Source: DASROJ01 sp035646975 (GTDB lineage Bacteria; Acidobacteriota; Polarisedimenticolia; JACPZX01; DASXTC01). From it: a stretch of DNA of 13,420 bases. The translations under genes were made by a program, and so were the position numbers. The notes below the pieces were generated by a model. That model worked only from the letters and a program-made list of their open reading frames with translations. It did no database searches and had not been told where the DNA came from. Where the stretch lies: NCBI GenBank assembly GCA_035646975.1, contig DASROJ010000342.1, positions 1-13,420 of the forward strand, written 5' to 3'. This document shows, piece after piece, positions 7,172-13,420 of this stretch (within the stretch, counting starts at the first letter, position 1; each line of letters opens with the position of its first letter).

Positions 7172-8353
7172 GTGGAAGGAGCGGTCTTGACGGACGACAG
7201 ACAAGCCAGGGCGCTGGTGGACATGGCGCGTGCGACTTCCGGGGAGATCCGGAGCGCCACGCTCGGGGCCACGCGGGTCCTGTTCGGCCCGGGAGCCGTC
7301 GCGGAGCTGGGCGCGGTGGCGCGCACCCTGGGGGCTGGCCGCGCGCTGGTGGTGACCGATGCCGGGCTGCGCGCCGCGGGGCATCTCGACCGTGTTCTGG
7401 CGGCGCTCGACGACGCGTCGCTGAGCCCGGTGGTGTTCGACGGGGTGAAGGAGAATCCCACCACGGCAGATGTGGAGCGCGGTGTGAGCGCCGCGAAGGG
7501 CCGCGGGATCGATCTGATCGTCGGTCTTGGCGGCGGCAGCGCGATGGATTGCGCCAAGGGGATCAACTTCATCCTGACCAACGGCGGGCGCATGGAGGAC
7601 TACCGGGGCACGAACCTGGCAAGACAACCGATGCTCCCGTCGATCGGCATCCCGACCACCGCGGGCACGGGAAGCGAAGCGCAGGCTTTCGCGTTGATCG
7701 AGCAGGAGGGCACCCGGGTCAAGATGGCGTGCGGCGACGACAAGGCGCGTTTCCGCGCGGCGATCCTCGACCCGGATCTCACCGCCACGACCCCGCGCCG
7801 CGTGGCGGCCACCGCCGGACTCGACGCGGTGTCGCACGCCGTGGAGAGCTACGTGACCACACGGCGCAATCCGCTCTCGCAGCTCTTCGCGCGCGAGGCC
7901 TGGGGGCTTCTTTCCACGAGCTACGCCGAGTCGCTCGACCACATGGACAACGGCGGGGCGCGGGGCCGGATGCTGCTCGGAGCGTTTCTTGCCGGCGCGG
8001 CCATCGACGCCTCGATGCTCGGCGCGGCGCATGCCTGCGCCAACCCGCTCACGTCGCGCTATGGCATCGCGCACGGCGCCGCGGTGATGCTGATGCTGCC
8101 CCACGTGGTCCGGTTCAACGCGCCGATGACCGCAGACCTGTACGATGATCTGGCGGAGTCGGGCAGTCTCGCGGCGCGGCTGGAAGCCATGCGCCGGATC
8201 GGTGGCCTGCCGGAGCGGCTGAGCGACGCCGGCGTCCCTTACGGAGATCTCGCCGGACTGGCCGATGAAGCCTCGGCACAATGGACCGCCTCGTTCAACC
8301 CGCGACCCGTGACGCGCGACGACATCCTGGGGTTTTATGAAACGGCCTATTGA
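7172..8353 (+). CDS. Iron-containing (type III) alcohol dehydrogenase
   Basis: This protein of 393 residues is a clear Fe-ADH family member. The NAD(P)-binding GLGGGSAMDCAK motif is at 118-129 and PTTAGTGSE at 161-169. Metal ligands by family alignment are Asp218 and His222 in GLDAVSHAVE, His287 in GAAHACANP and His301 in GIAHG, with the expected spacings of 4 and 14 residues. The residue four after His287, usually a His (His267 in E. coli FucO) near the active site, is Asn291 here. The family interconverts alcohols and aldehydes, so it could handle the product of the LuxE/LuxC-like pair immediately upstream. It begins with GTG directly after the upstream stop, with GAAGGAG at 7157-7163 well placed. 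A TTG at 7187 with its own GGAAGGAG is an alternative start. It overlaps the next gene by 17 bases. Cytoplasmic; substrate unknown. Confidence 0.88.
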   Translation: MEGAVLTDDRQARALVDMARATSGEIRSATLGATRVLFGPGAVAELGAVARTLGAGRALVVTDAGLRAAGHLDRVLAALDDASLSPVVFDGVKENPTTADVERGVSAAKGRGIDLIVGLGGGSAMDCAKGINFILTNGGRMEDYRGTNLARQPMLPSIGIPTTAGTGSEAQAFALIEQEGTRVKMACGDDKARFRAAILDPDLTATTPRRVAATAGLDAVSHAVESYVTTRRNPLSQLFAREAWGLLSTSYAESLDHMDNGGARGRMLLGAFLAGAAIDASMLGAAHACANPLTSRYGIAHGAAVMLMLPHVVRFNAPMTADLYDDLAESGSLAARLEAMRRIGGLPERLSDAGVPYGDLAGLADEASAQWTASFNPRPVTRDDILGFYETAY

Positions 8354-9560
8354 GCACGCCACCATGACCGCCGCGTCGAACCCCCGCGTCCGCCCGTTCG
8401 GCCGCACCGTGATCGCCGCGCTGGCGTGCATGGCCTGCATCGCGCCGGGCCTGACGCGACCGGAGGCGGTGGAGAGCCGGGCGGCACAGTCCGCAGCAAA
8501 GACGCCGGCCGACGCGTGGCCTTCCTTCCGGGGCAATCCGCAGCTCTCGGGGGCCTCCGGAGCCGATCTGCCGCGCGACCTCGTGCTCGTCTGGAGCTTC
8601 GAGGCGGGCGGCGGCATCGAATCCACGGCCGCCATCAAGGACGGCGCTGTCTACGTCGGATCCCTGGATGGCAATCTCTATTGCCTCTCGCTGGACACCG
8701 GCGCCTTGAAGTGGAAATACGCCGCGGGGGCGGGCATCAAGTCATCCCCGTCGGTGTTCGACGGCACGGTCTACTTCGGCGACGAGGCCGGCTCCTTCCA
8801 TGCGGTGGATGCCTCCAGCGGCTCGAAACGCTGGGTCTTCGCCGCCGAGGCGGCGATCGTGTCGTCGGCGAGCATGGTCGCGGGCAAGGTGATCTTCGGA
8901 TCGAACGACAATCATCTCTACGCGCTGTCGGCCTCGGACGGAACGCTCGCCTGGAAGTTCGCCACCGGCAGCTATGTCTACGCGACGCCGGCCCTCGATG
9001 AAGGCGCTTCGGAGCCGACCGTCATCTCGGCAGGCTGTGACGGGTTCATGCGACGGGTCCGGGTGCGCGACGGTGAAGTGCTCGTCAAGATCCCGCTGGG
9101 GGGGTATGTGGGCGCCAGTCCCGCGGTGCGTGGAGGATGGGCGTTCGTGGGGACCTTCGAGAATCAGGTGCTCGGTGTCGATCTCAGGAAAGGGAAAATC
9201 GGGTGGACCTACGAACACCCGGAGAAGAAATTCCCGTATTACTCCTCTGCGGCGCTGGCGTCGGACATCGTCGTGGTGGGGGGGCGCGACAGGATGATTC
9301 ACGCCCTGAAGGCGCTCGACGGCAGCTCGATCTGGGCCTACACGGCCGGCGCCAAGGTGGATGCCTCTCCGGTGATCGTCGGCCAGCGTGTCCTGGCAGC
9401 CACCACCGGCGGTGACATCCTGGCCCTGGGGTTGCGGCAAGGAGATCTCTTGTGGCGCTATGAAACCGGCTCGTCGATCATCGCCTCGCCCAGCGTGGCC
9501 TCCGGCCGGCTCGTGATCGGAACCGCCGCGGGGCACCTGCTCGCGTTCGGAGGTAAGTGA
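8337..9560 (+). CDS. Eight-bladed PQQ-like beta-propeller protein (propeller C)
   Basis: This protein of 407 residues is a very regular propeller. Blade tryptophans fall at about residues 86, 126, 166, 206, 290, 333 and 373, and an equivalent position near 250 lacks Trp, giving eight blades of roughly 40 residues. The repeating pattern is SP.V..G.V..G..DG.L.AL...G...W.Y. An N-terminal hydrophobic stretch, TVIAALACMACIAPGL, after an Arg-rich n-region indicates export. Cys31 or Cys34 could be lipidated, but the surrounding residues are a poor lipobox. This regular form recalls the PQQ-type domain at the C-terminus of animal AASDH, an adenylating protein, which is interesting beside a LuxE-like gene but proves nothing. 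The start at 8337 overlaps the alcohol dehydrogenase by 17 bases. ATG 8364 is an in-frame alternative with a more conventional signal peptide. Neither has a strong ribosome binding site. Confidence 0.78.
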   Translation: MKRPIEHATMTAASNPRVRPFGRTVIAALACMACIAPGLTRPEAVESRAAQSAAKTPADAWPSFRGNPQLSGASGADLPRDLVLVWSFEAGGGIESTAAIKDGAVYVGSLDGNLYCLSLDTGALKWKYAAGAGIKSSPSVFDGTVYFGDEAGSFHAVDASSGSKRWVFAAEAAIVSSASMVAGKVIFGSNDNHLYALSASDGTLAWKFATGSYVYATPALDEGASEPTVISAGCDGFMRRVRVRDGEVLVKIPLGGYVGASPAVRGGWAFVGTFENQVLGVDLRKGKIGWTYEHPEKKFPYYSSAALASDIVVVGGRDRMIHALKALDGSSIWAYTAGAKVDASPVIVGQRVLAATTGGDILALGLRQGDLLWRYETGSSIIASPSVASGRLVIGTAAGHLLAFGGK

Positions 9561-10882
9561 TGCCCGATGCGGCCGGCACCTCGACACCCGAACGCCCCGA
9601 AGTGGGCAGTGTCTTCATCTCGAACTATCCCCCTTATTCGACATGGAGCGCCGCGGCGGTCCCCGAGGCGCTCGAGGCGCTGTCCTCCCCTCCGCTGCCG
9701 GGAGCGACCTTGGGCCTCTACCTGCACATCCCGTTCTGCCGCAAGCGGTGCAAGTTCTGTTACTTCAAGGTCTACACCGAGATGGACAGCGCCCAGGTGC
9801 GCTCCTACCTGTCGGCCCTCGGCGCCGAGGTGGAGCTGCTGGCCAGGCAGCAGGCGATCGGCGGCCGGCCGCTTCGGTTCGTCTATTTCGGCGGTGGCAC
9901 CCCCTCGTTCATCAGCGCGCGGGACCTCAAGTCGCTCGTCGCGCGCGTGCAGGCGGCGATGCCATGGACCGGGGCGGAGGAAATCACCTTCGAGTGCGAG
10001 CCGGGCACGCTCACACAGGCGAAGCTCGAGGCGATCCGCGAGATCGGCGTCACGCGGCTGAGCCTGGGAGTGGAAAACTTCGACGATGCGATTCTCAAGG
10101 AAAATGGCCGCGCCCACCTGTCCGAGGAGATCCACCGGGTCATTCCCTGGATCCGCACCCTGAGCTTCGACCAGCTCAACATCGATCTCATCGCGGGGAT
10201 GGTGGGCGAAACTTGGGATACCTGGCGTGAAACCGTGCAACGCACGCTGGACGCCAACCCGGACAGCGTCACGGTGTACCAGATGGAGCTGCCGTTCAAC
10301 ACCGTCTATTCGCAGGACCTGCTCGGTGGCCAGCGAGAGCTGCCGGTGGCCGGATGGGATCTCAAGCGCGCCTGGCATGATTATGTTTTCGAGAAGCTCG
10401 AAGCCGCCGGTTACGTCATCTCGAGCGCCTACACGATGGTCAGGAAGGACAAGCTCAGCCGGTTCGTCTATCGCGACGCGGTCTGGCACGGCAGCGACAT
10501 GGTGGGCACCGGCGTGGCGTCGTTCTCCCACGTCAGCGGTGTGCATTACCAGAACGCCAGCGACTGGGGCGAGTACATCGGGCGCGTGGGCGGCTCGGAT
10601 CTGCCGATCGCCCGCGCCTTGACGACCACCCCGGCCCAGCGTCTCGTGCGCGAGCTGATCCTGCAGATGAAGCTGGGGCGGATCGAGGCGAGCTATTTCC
10701 AGGGGAAATTCGGCGTCGACATCCTCGAGAAATTCTCGGCCCCGTTCGAGCGACTGAGCCGGATGGGGATGCTGCGCGTGGGAACCCAGGGTGTCGAGCT
10801 GACCCGGCAGGGGCTCCTGCAGGTGGACTTCCTGCTGCCCGAGTTCTACGCCCCCGAACATCGCAATGCACGGTACACGTAA
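9560..10882 (+). CDS. HemW/HemN-like radical SAM enzyme
   Basis: This protein of 440 residues has the radical SAM [4Fe-4S] motif CX3CX2C at Cys60, Cys64 and Cys67, inside YLHIPFC...FCYF. The GGGTP SAM-binding motif is at 111-115, followed by ITFECEPGTL and RLSLGVENFDD, which match the HemW/HemN pattern. The C-terminal part (about 350-440, LILQMKLG through LTRQGLLQVD) fits the HemN_C winged-helix region. It lacks the fourth Cys of HemN (CX3CX2CXC), so it is unlikely to be a classical oxygen-independent coproporphyrinogen oxidase. HemW proteins are heme chaperones, and class C radical SAM methyltransferases and cyclopropane-forming enzymes share this architecture. Placement in a LuxE/LuxC-like operon rather than with heme genes favours a specialised small-molecule role (inference). 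GGAGG at 9549-9553 sets ATG 9560 as start, in a TGATG overlap with propeller C; GTG 9557 is also in frame. Confidence 0.85.
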   Translation: MPDAAGTSTPERPEVGSVFISNYPPYSTWSAAAVPEALEALSSPPLPGATLGLYLHIPFCRKRCKFCYFKVYTEMDSAQVRSYLSALGAEVELLARQQAIGGRPLRFVYFGGGTPSFISARDLKSLVARVQAAMPWTGAEEITFECEPGTLTQAKLEAIREIGVTRLSLGVENFDDAILKENGRAHLSEEIHRVIPWIRTLSFDQLNIDLIAGMVGETWDTWRETVQRTLDANPDSVTVYQMELPFNTVYSQDLLGGQRELPVAGWDLKRAWHDYVFEKLEAAGYVISSAYTMVRKDKLSRFVYRDAVWHGSDMVGTGVASFSHVSGVHYQNASDWGEYIGRVGGSDLPIARALTTTPAQRLVRELILQMKLGRIEASYFQGKFGVDILEKFSAPFERLSRMGMLRVGTQGVELTRQGLLQVDFLLPEFYAPEHRNARYT

Positions 10883-10899
10883 AGGCAACCGGCCGATTC

Positions 10900-10914
10900 G
10901 GTGCGAGAAGCACC
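10900..10914 (+). other. Short hairpin just upstream of a ribosome binding site
   Basis: GGTGC at 10900-10904 and GCACC at 10910-10914 form a five-base-pair stem with a GAGAA loop. The stem ends directly before the AGGGAG ribosome binding site (10915-10920) of propeller D. It sits in the 46-base gap between the radical SAM gene and propeller D, the largest gap inside the operon. It could affect translation or mRNA stability. There is no T-run, so it is not an intrinsic terminator. A stem this short may be chance. Confidence 0.25.
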
Positions 10915-10928
10915 AGGGAGAAACTCTC

Positions 10929-12185
10929 ATGCGACACTCTGTCAGACGCGTCCTCTCGACGGCGGCGCTGCTTTGCGCCTCGAGCCTGATGGCCTGGCCC
11001 GCGGAGGAGTCCTGGCCGCAGTACCGTGGGCCGGCGAGGGACGGGATTTCCCGCGAAGTCGGCATTCTGAAGTCCTGGCCGCAGGGCGGGCCGAAGCTGC
11101 TCTGGTCGGTGCCCATCGGAACAGGCTACTCGGGGATCTCGAGCGTCGGCGATCGGCTCTACACGATGTACGCCCGGGACGGCAGCGAGTTCCTCGCCAG
11201 CTTCAATACCGCGGATGGCAGGGAAGCCTGGCATCTCCGCGTGGACGCCAACCGGAACGACGACATGGGCGATGGTCCACGCTCGACGCCGACGCTGGAC
11301 GGTGACATGGTCTACGCGATGGGGGCCAGCGCCATGCTGGTCGCGGCGAAGGCGGCCACCGGGGAGAAGGTCTGGGAAAAGGATCTCAAGACGGTGTTCG
11401 GCGCGCACGTGCCGCGATGGGGAGTCTCCACCTCGCCGCTCATCGAGAAGGATCTCGTGGTGGTGGACGCGGGCGGTGCCGCGGGCAAGTCGGTCGTCGC
11501 GCTCGACAAGAAAACAGGACAGACGCGCTGGACCGGCTACAGCGACACGCCGGGCTACTCGGCGCCCCTGGCCGTCGACATCGCGGGAACGCGGCAGATC
11601 CTTTCGTTCGCCGGGACTTCGCTCGTCTCGGTGGCCGCCGCGGACGGCAGGACACTCTGGAGCGTTCCCTGGCGGACCAACTACGACGTCAACGCGGCGA
11701 TGCCTGTCTTCGTGCCGCCCGACAAGGTGTTCATCTCCTCCTCGTACGACACCGGCGGCGCCGTCTACGCGATCAGGAAGACAGGCGACAAGTTCGCCGC
11801 GTCCGAAGTCTGGAAGAGCCACATCATGAAGAACCATTTCAACTCATCGATCCTGTACGGCGGATACCTGTATGGATTCGACGATGCCACGCTGCGGTGC
11901 ATCGACGCGAACACGGGCCAGGAAAAATGGAGCCAGAAGGGATTCGCGAAGGGATCTCTGCTGCTGGCCGACGGCCACCTCGTAATTTTCTCCGAAAGCG
12001 GCCTGCTGGCGCTGGCCGAAGCCACCCCGGAGGCCTACCGCGAAAAGGCGCGAGCGCAGATACTCGAAGGCAGGACATGGACCATGCCGACGCTGGCCCG
12101 TGGCAGGCTGTACCTGCGCAACCAGAAGACGATGGTCGCGCTGGAATTCACGGCCTCCGCATCTCCCACACCCGTCGCACAATGA
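10929..12185 (+). CDS. Secreted PQQ-like beta-propeller protein (propeller D)
   Basis: This protein of 418 residues has a clear signal peptide (MRHSVRRVLSTAALLCASSL..., cleavage likely after AWPA, near residue 26). The mature protein starts SWPQYRGPARDGIS, the hallmark opening of secreted PQQ-like propellers common in Acidobacteriota and planctomycete-type genomes. Blade signatures include NTADGREAWH, KAATGEKVWE, DKKTGQTRW and DANTGQEKWS. No quinoprotein dehydrogenase active-site motif is apparent, so the enzymatic role is open; ligand binding or scaffolding is plausible. The start at 10929 has AGGGAG at 10915-10920, eight bases away. An in-frame ATG at 10866, overlapping the radical SAM gene, would add 21 charged residues before the signal and is less likely. 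The stop is followed 11 bases later by the receptor gene, whose ribosome binding site overlaps this stop codon. Confidence 0.82.
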   Translation: MRHSVRRVLSTAALLCASSLMAWPAEESWPQYRGPARDGISREVGILKSWPQGGPKLLWSVPIGTGYSGISSVGDRLYTMYARDGSEFLASFNTADGREAWHLRVDANRNDDMGDGPRSTPTLDGDMVYAMGASAMLVAAKAATGEKVWEKDLKTVFGAHVPRWGVSTSPLIEKDLVVVDAGGAAGKSVVALDKKTGQTRWTGYSDTPGYSAPLAVDIAGTRQILSFAGTSLVSVAAADGRTLWSVPWRTNYDVNAAMPVFVPPDKVFISSSYDTGGAVYAIRKTGDKFAASEVWKSHIMKNHFNSSILYGGYLYGFDDATLRCIDANTGQEKWSQKGFAKGSLLLADGHLVIFSESGLLALAEATPEAYREKARAQILEGRTWTMPTLARGRLYLRNQKTMVALEFTASASPTPVAQ

Positions 12186-12196
12186 GGAATCGCCCG

Positions 12197-13420
12197 ATGA
12201 CTCCGACGCAACACCAGGGTCGAAGCCTGCCGGACTCTCGTTTCATCTCACGCGTACTATTCGTGCTTCTCATGCTTCCCATGCTTCTCATGGCCCTGCC
12301 GGCGGGGCAGCTGCGCGCCGAGGGGACGGCCCAGCCCGACGACGGCGCCGCGGCGAAGCCGGCCGCGGATCCGAACAAGCCGCTGCCGGCGCCGCCGACC
12401 ACCATCACGGTGGAAGGCAGCCTTCCGTACATCCCCACATCGAACACGATTGCCACCCGGCTGCCGGTTCCGTTGAGGTTGACGCCGGCCAACGTCGGCA
12501 CGGTCAACGACCTCCTGCTGCGTGAGCAGCACGCGCTGGTGCTGGGTGACGCGCTGACCAACGTGAGCGGTGTCAACGTGCAGACTGTCTCTGACGTGGT
12601 CGACTACTTCGTCATCCGCGGGTTCGATTCGCTCAGCAGCGGCCTGGTTCTCACCGACGGGGCTCCGGAGCCGGAGGTGACCTTTTATCAGATGTACAAT
12701 GTCGACCGTGTCGAGGTGTTCAAGGGGCCTGCCGGGTTCCTTTACGGCAGCAACCCGCTGGCCGGCGTGGTCAACATCGTGCGGCGGCAGCCGGTGCCGG
12801 GAACGTTCGGCAGCGTCGGCGCCTCGATCGGATCGTTTGCGACCTACGACAGCAAGGTGGACTACAACACCTCCACGCAGGACGGCAAGTACGCTTTTCG
12901 CATCAACTCCGCCTGGCGCCAGTCGGACTTCTACCGCGATGACAAGGACAACCGCAATTCCGCCGTGAACCCCGCCTTCACGTGGCGTCTCGGGGATCGA
13001 TCGTCGCTCAACATCAACCTCGAGTATGTCGATTCGAGATATGCGCCCGACAGCGGTCTGCCGCTGGTGGGCAACCGGATCGCGGACGTGCCCAGGACCC
13101 GATCCTACCAGTCGCCGTTCGATGACTCGGTGCAGAACATCGGCCGCGCCCAGATAGATTTCGAGACGAAGCTGAGCGATGCGTGGCTTCTGCGCAACAA
13201 GACCTATTACCGCGATCTCGACTGGAAGAGCAACGGGACGCTGTTCAACGGTGTTTTCCCGAGCATGACCACCGGCCGTCTCGAGGTGCTCCGCCTGCTG
13301 ACCCTGCTGGACGACACGCAGCGGTTCGCCGGCGACCAGCTCGAAGGTGTGCTGACAGCCTCCACCGGGAGCGTCGGGCACAAGCTGCTGATCGGGGCCG
13401 AGGCGGCGCGGTTCGGCGAC
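12197..13420 (+). CDS. TonB-dependent siderophore-type outer-membrane receptor, 3' end beyond window
   Basis: The frame is open for 408 codons to the edge, and the receptor would normally be 650-800 residues. A signal peptide with core VLFVLLMLPMLLMALPAG is followed by an Ala/Pro/Asp-rich spacer. A likely TonB box, TTITVEG, lies at residues 68-74. The plug domain is visible: FVIRGFD near 138-144, VEVFKGPAGFLYG at 172-184 and NPLAGVVNIVRRQP to 199. These match the TonB-dependent siderophore receptor pattern. Beta-strand-like segments of the barrel follow, such as YAFRINSAWRQ and SLNINLEYVD. Such receptors import siderophores, heme, cobalamin, PQQ or other ligands across the outer membrane using TonB energy. 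GAGGAA at 12184-12189, seven bases before ATG 12197, sets the start and overlaps the propeller D stop. This would be the uptake arm of the operon. The ligand cannot be read from the sequence. Confidence 0.87.
   Translation, partial: MTPTQHQGRSLPDSRFISRVLFVLLMLPMLLMALPAGQLRAEGTAQPDDGAAAKPAADPNKPLPAPPTTITVEGSLPYIPTSNTIATRLPVPLRLTPANVGTVNDLLLREQHALVLGDALTNVSGVNVQTVSDVVDYFVIRGFDSLSSGLVLTDGAPEPEVTFYQMYNVDRVEVFKGPAGFLYGSNPLAGVVNIVRRQPVPGTFGSVGASIGSFATYDSKVDYNTSTQDGKYAFRINSAWRQSDFYRDDKDNRNSAVNPAFTWRLGDRSSLNINLEYVDSRYAPDSGLPLVGNRIADVPRTRSYQSPFDDSVQNIGRAQIDFETKLSDAWLLRNKTYYRDLDWKSNGTLFNGVFPSMTTGRLEVLRLLTLLDDTQRFAGDQLEGVLTASTGSVGHKLLIGAEAARFGD
12264..12290 (+). repeat. Three tandem 9-base copies within the receptor signal peptide
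   Basis: TGCTTCTCA, TGCTTCCCA and TGCTTCTCA follow one another in frame and encode most of the Leu-Leu-Met-Leu-Pro-Met-Leu-Leu-Met hydrophobic core. Slippage in units of nine would lengthen or shorten the core without a frameshift. Confidence 0.6.

Noticed and set aside
6236..8638. Open frame of 800 codons on the minus strand
   Set aside because: It lies antisense to the LuxC-like, alcohol dehydrogenase and propeller C genes. Its translation is rich in Arg, Gly, Ala and His with no domain motif. Long antisense open frames are expected at this GC content.
9560..10882. Assignment as hemN coproporphyrinogen III dehydrogenase
   Set aside because: The fourth Cys of the HemN CX3CX2CXC motif is replaced (Phe69 follows Tyr68), and no heme-biosynthesis neighbours are seen.
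887..12185. Propellers as PQQ-dependent alcohol dehydrogenases
   Set aside because: Blade signatures alone do not show cofactor binding. I find no vicinal disulfide, clear calcium-site motif or fused cytochrome domain (no CXXCH), so I keep the neutral name PQQ-like propeller.
9560..12196. RiPP precursor peptide next to the radical SAM gene
   Set aside because: The gaps on both sides are too short, and the only spacer (10883-10928) contains no plausible small coding frame.

Overview
The window is GC-rich, bacterial and densely coding, with nearly everything on the + strand. A TonB-dependent outer-membrane receptor and several signal-peptide-bearing proteins indicate a Gram-negative cell. A five-helix EamA-like membrane protein and many 'WP.(Y/F)RGP'-type PQQ-like beta-propeller proteins are, from family knowledge, most typical of Acidobacteriota, Verrucomicrobiota and Planctomycetota. 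I infer an organism from that broad group but cannot name it. There is no rRNA, tRNA, CRISPR array or recognisable mobile element.

Layout. Positions 1-89 hold the 5' end of a minus-strand secreted-protein gene cut by the window edge. A small membrane protein (189-734) diverges from it. A gap of about 150 bases (735-886) holds an A/T-rich tandem repeat and a hyphenated palindrome. From about 887 to the right edge runs one tightly packed, probably polycistronic unit of eight genes: propeller A with an Ig-like and a jelly-roll-like tail (887-3124); propeller B (3121-4662); a LuxE/PaaK-like adenylating enzyme (4659-5741); a LuxC/ALDH-like reductase (5741-7171); an iron-type alcohol dehydrogenase (7172-8353); propeller C with eight regular blades (8337-9560); a HemW-like radical SAM enzyme (9560-10882); propeller D (10929-12185); and a TonB-dependent siderophore-type receptor running off the edge (12197-13420). 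Most junctions are ATGA, TGATG or short overlaps, so strong translational coupling is likely.

How it may work (inference). The LuxE-like, LuxC-like and alcohol dehydrogenase proteins together look like a cytoplasmic module that activates a carboxylic acid, reduces it to the aldehyde and then interconverts aldehyde and alcohol, or runs in reverse. There is no luciferase and no LuxD acyltransferase. The radical SAM enzyme could modify the same molecule. The four propellers carry export signals and would act in the periplasm or on the surface, and the receptor would import a ligand across the outer membrane. I know of no described pathway with this exact gene set. It is a candidate for an uncharacterised small-molecule (metallophore, lipid or aromatic) biosynthesis, uptake or oxidation system. 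The substrate cannot be read from the sequence.
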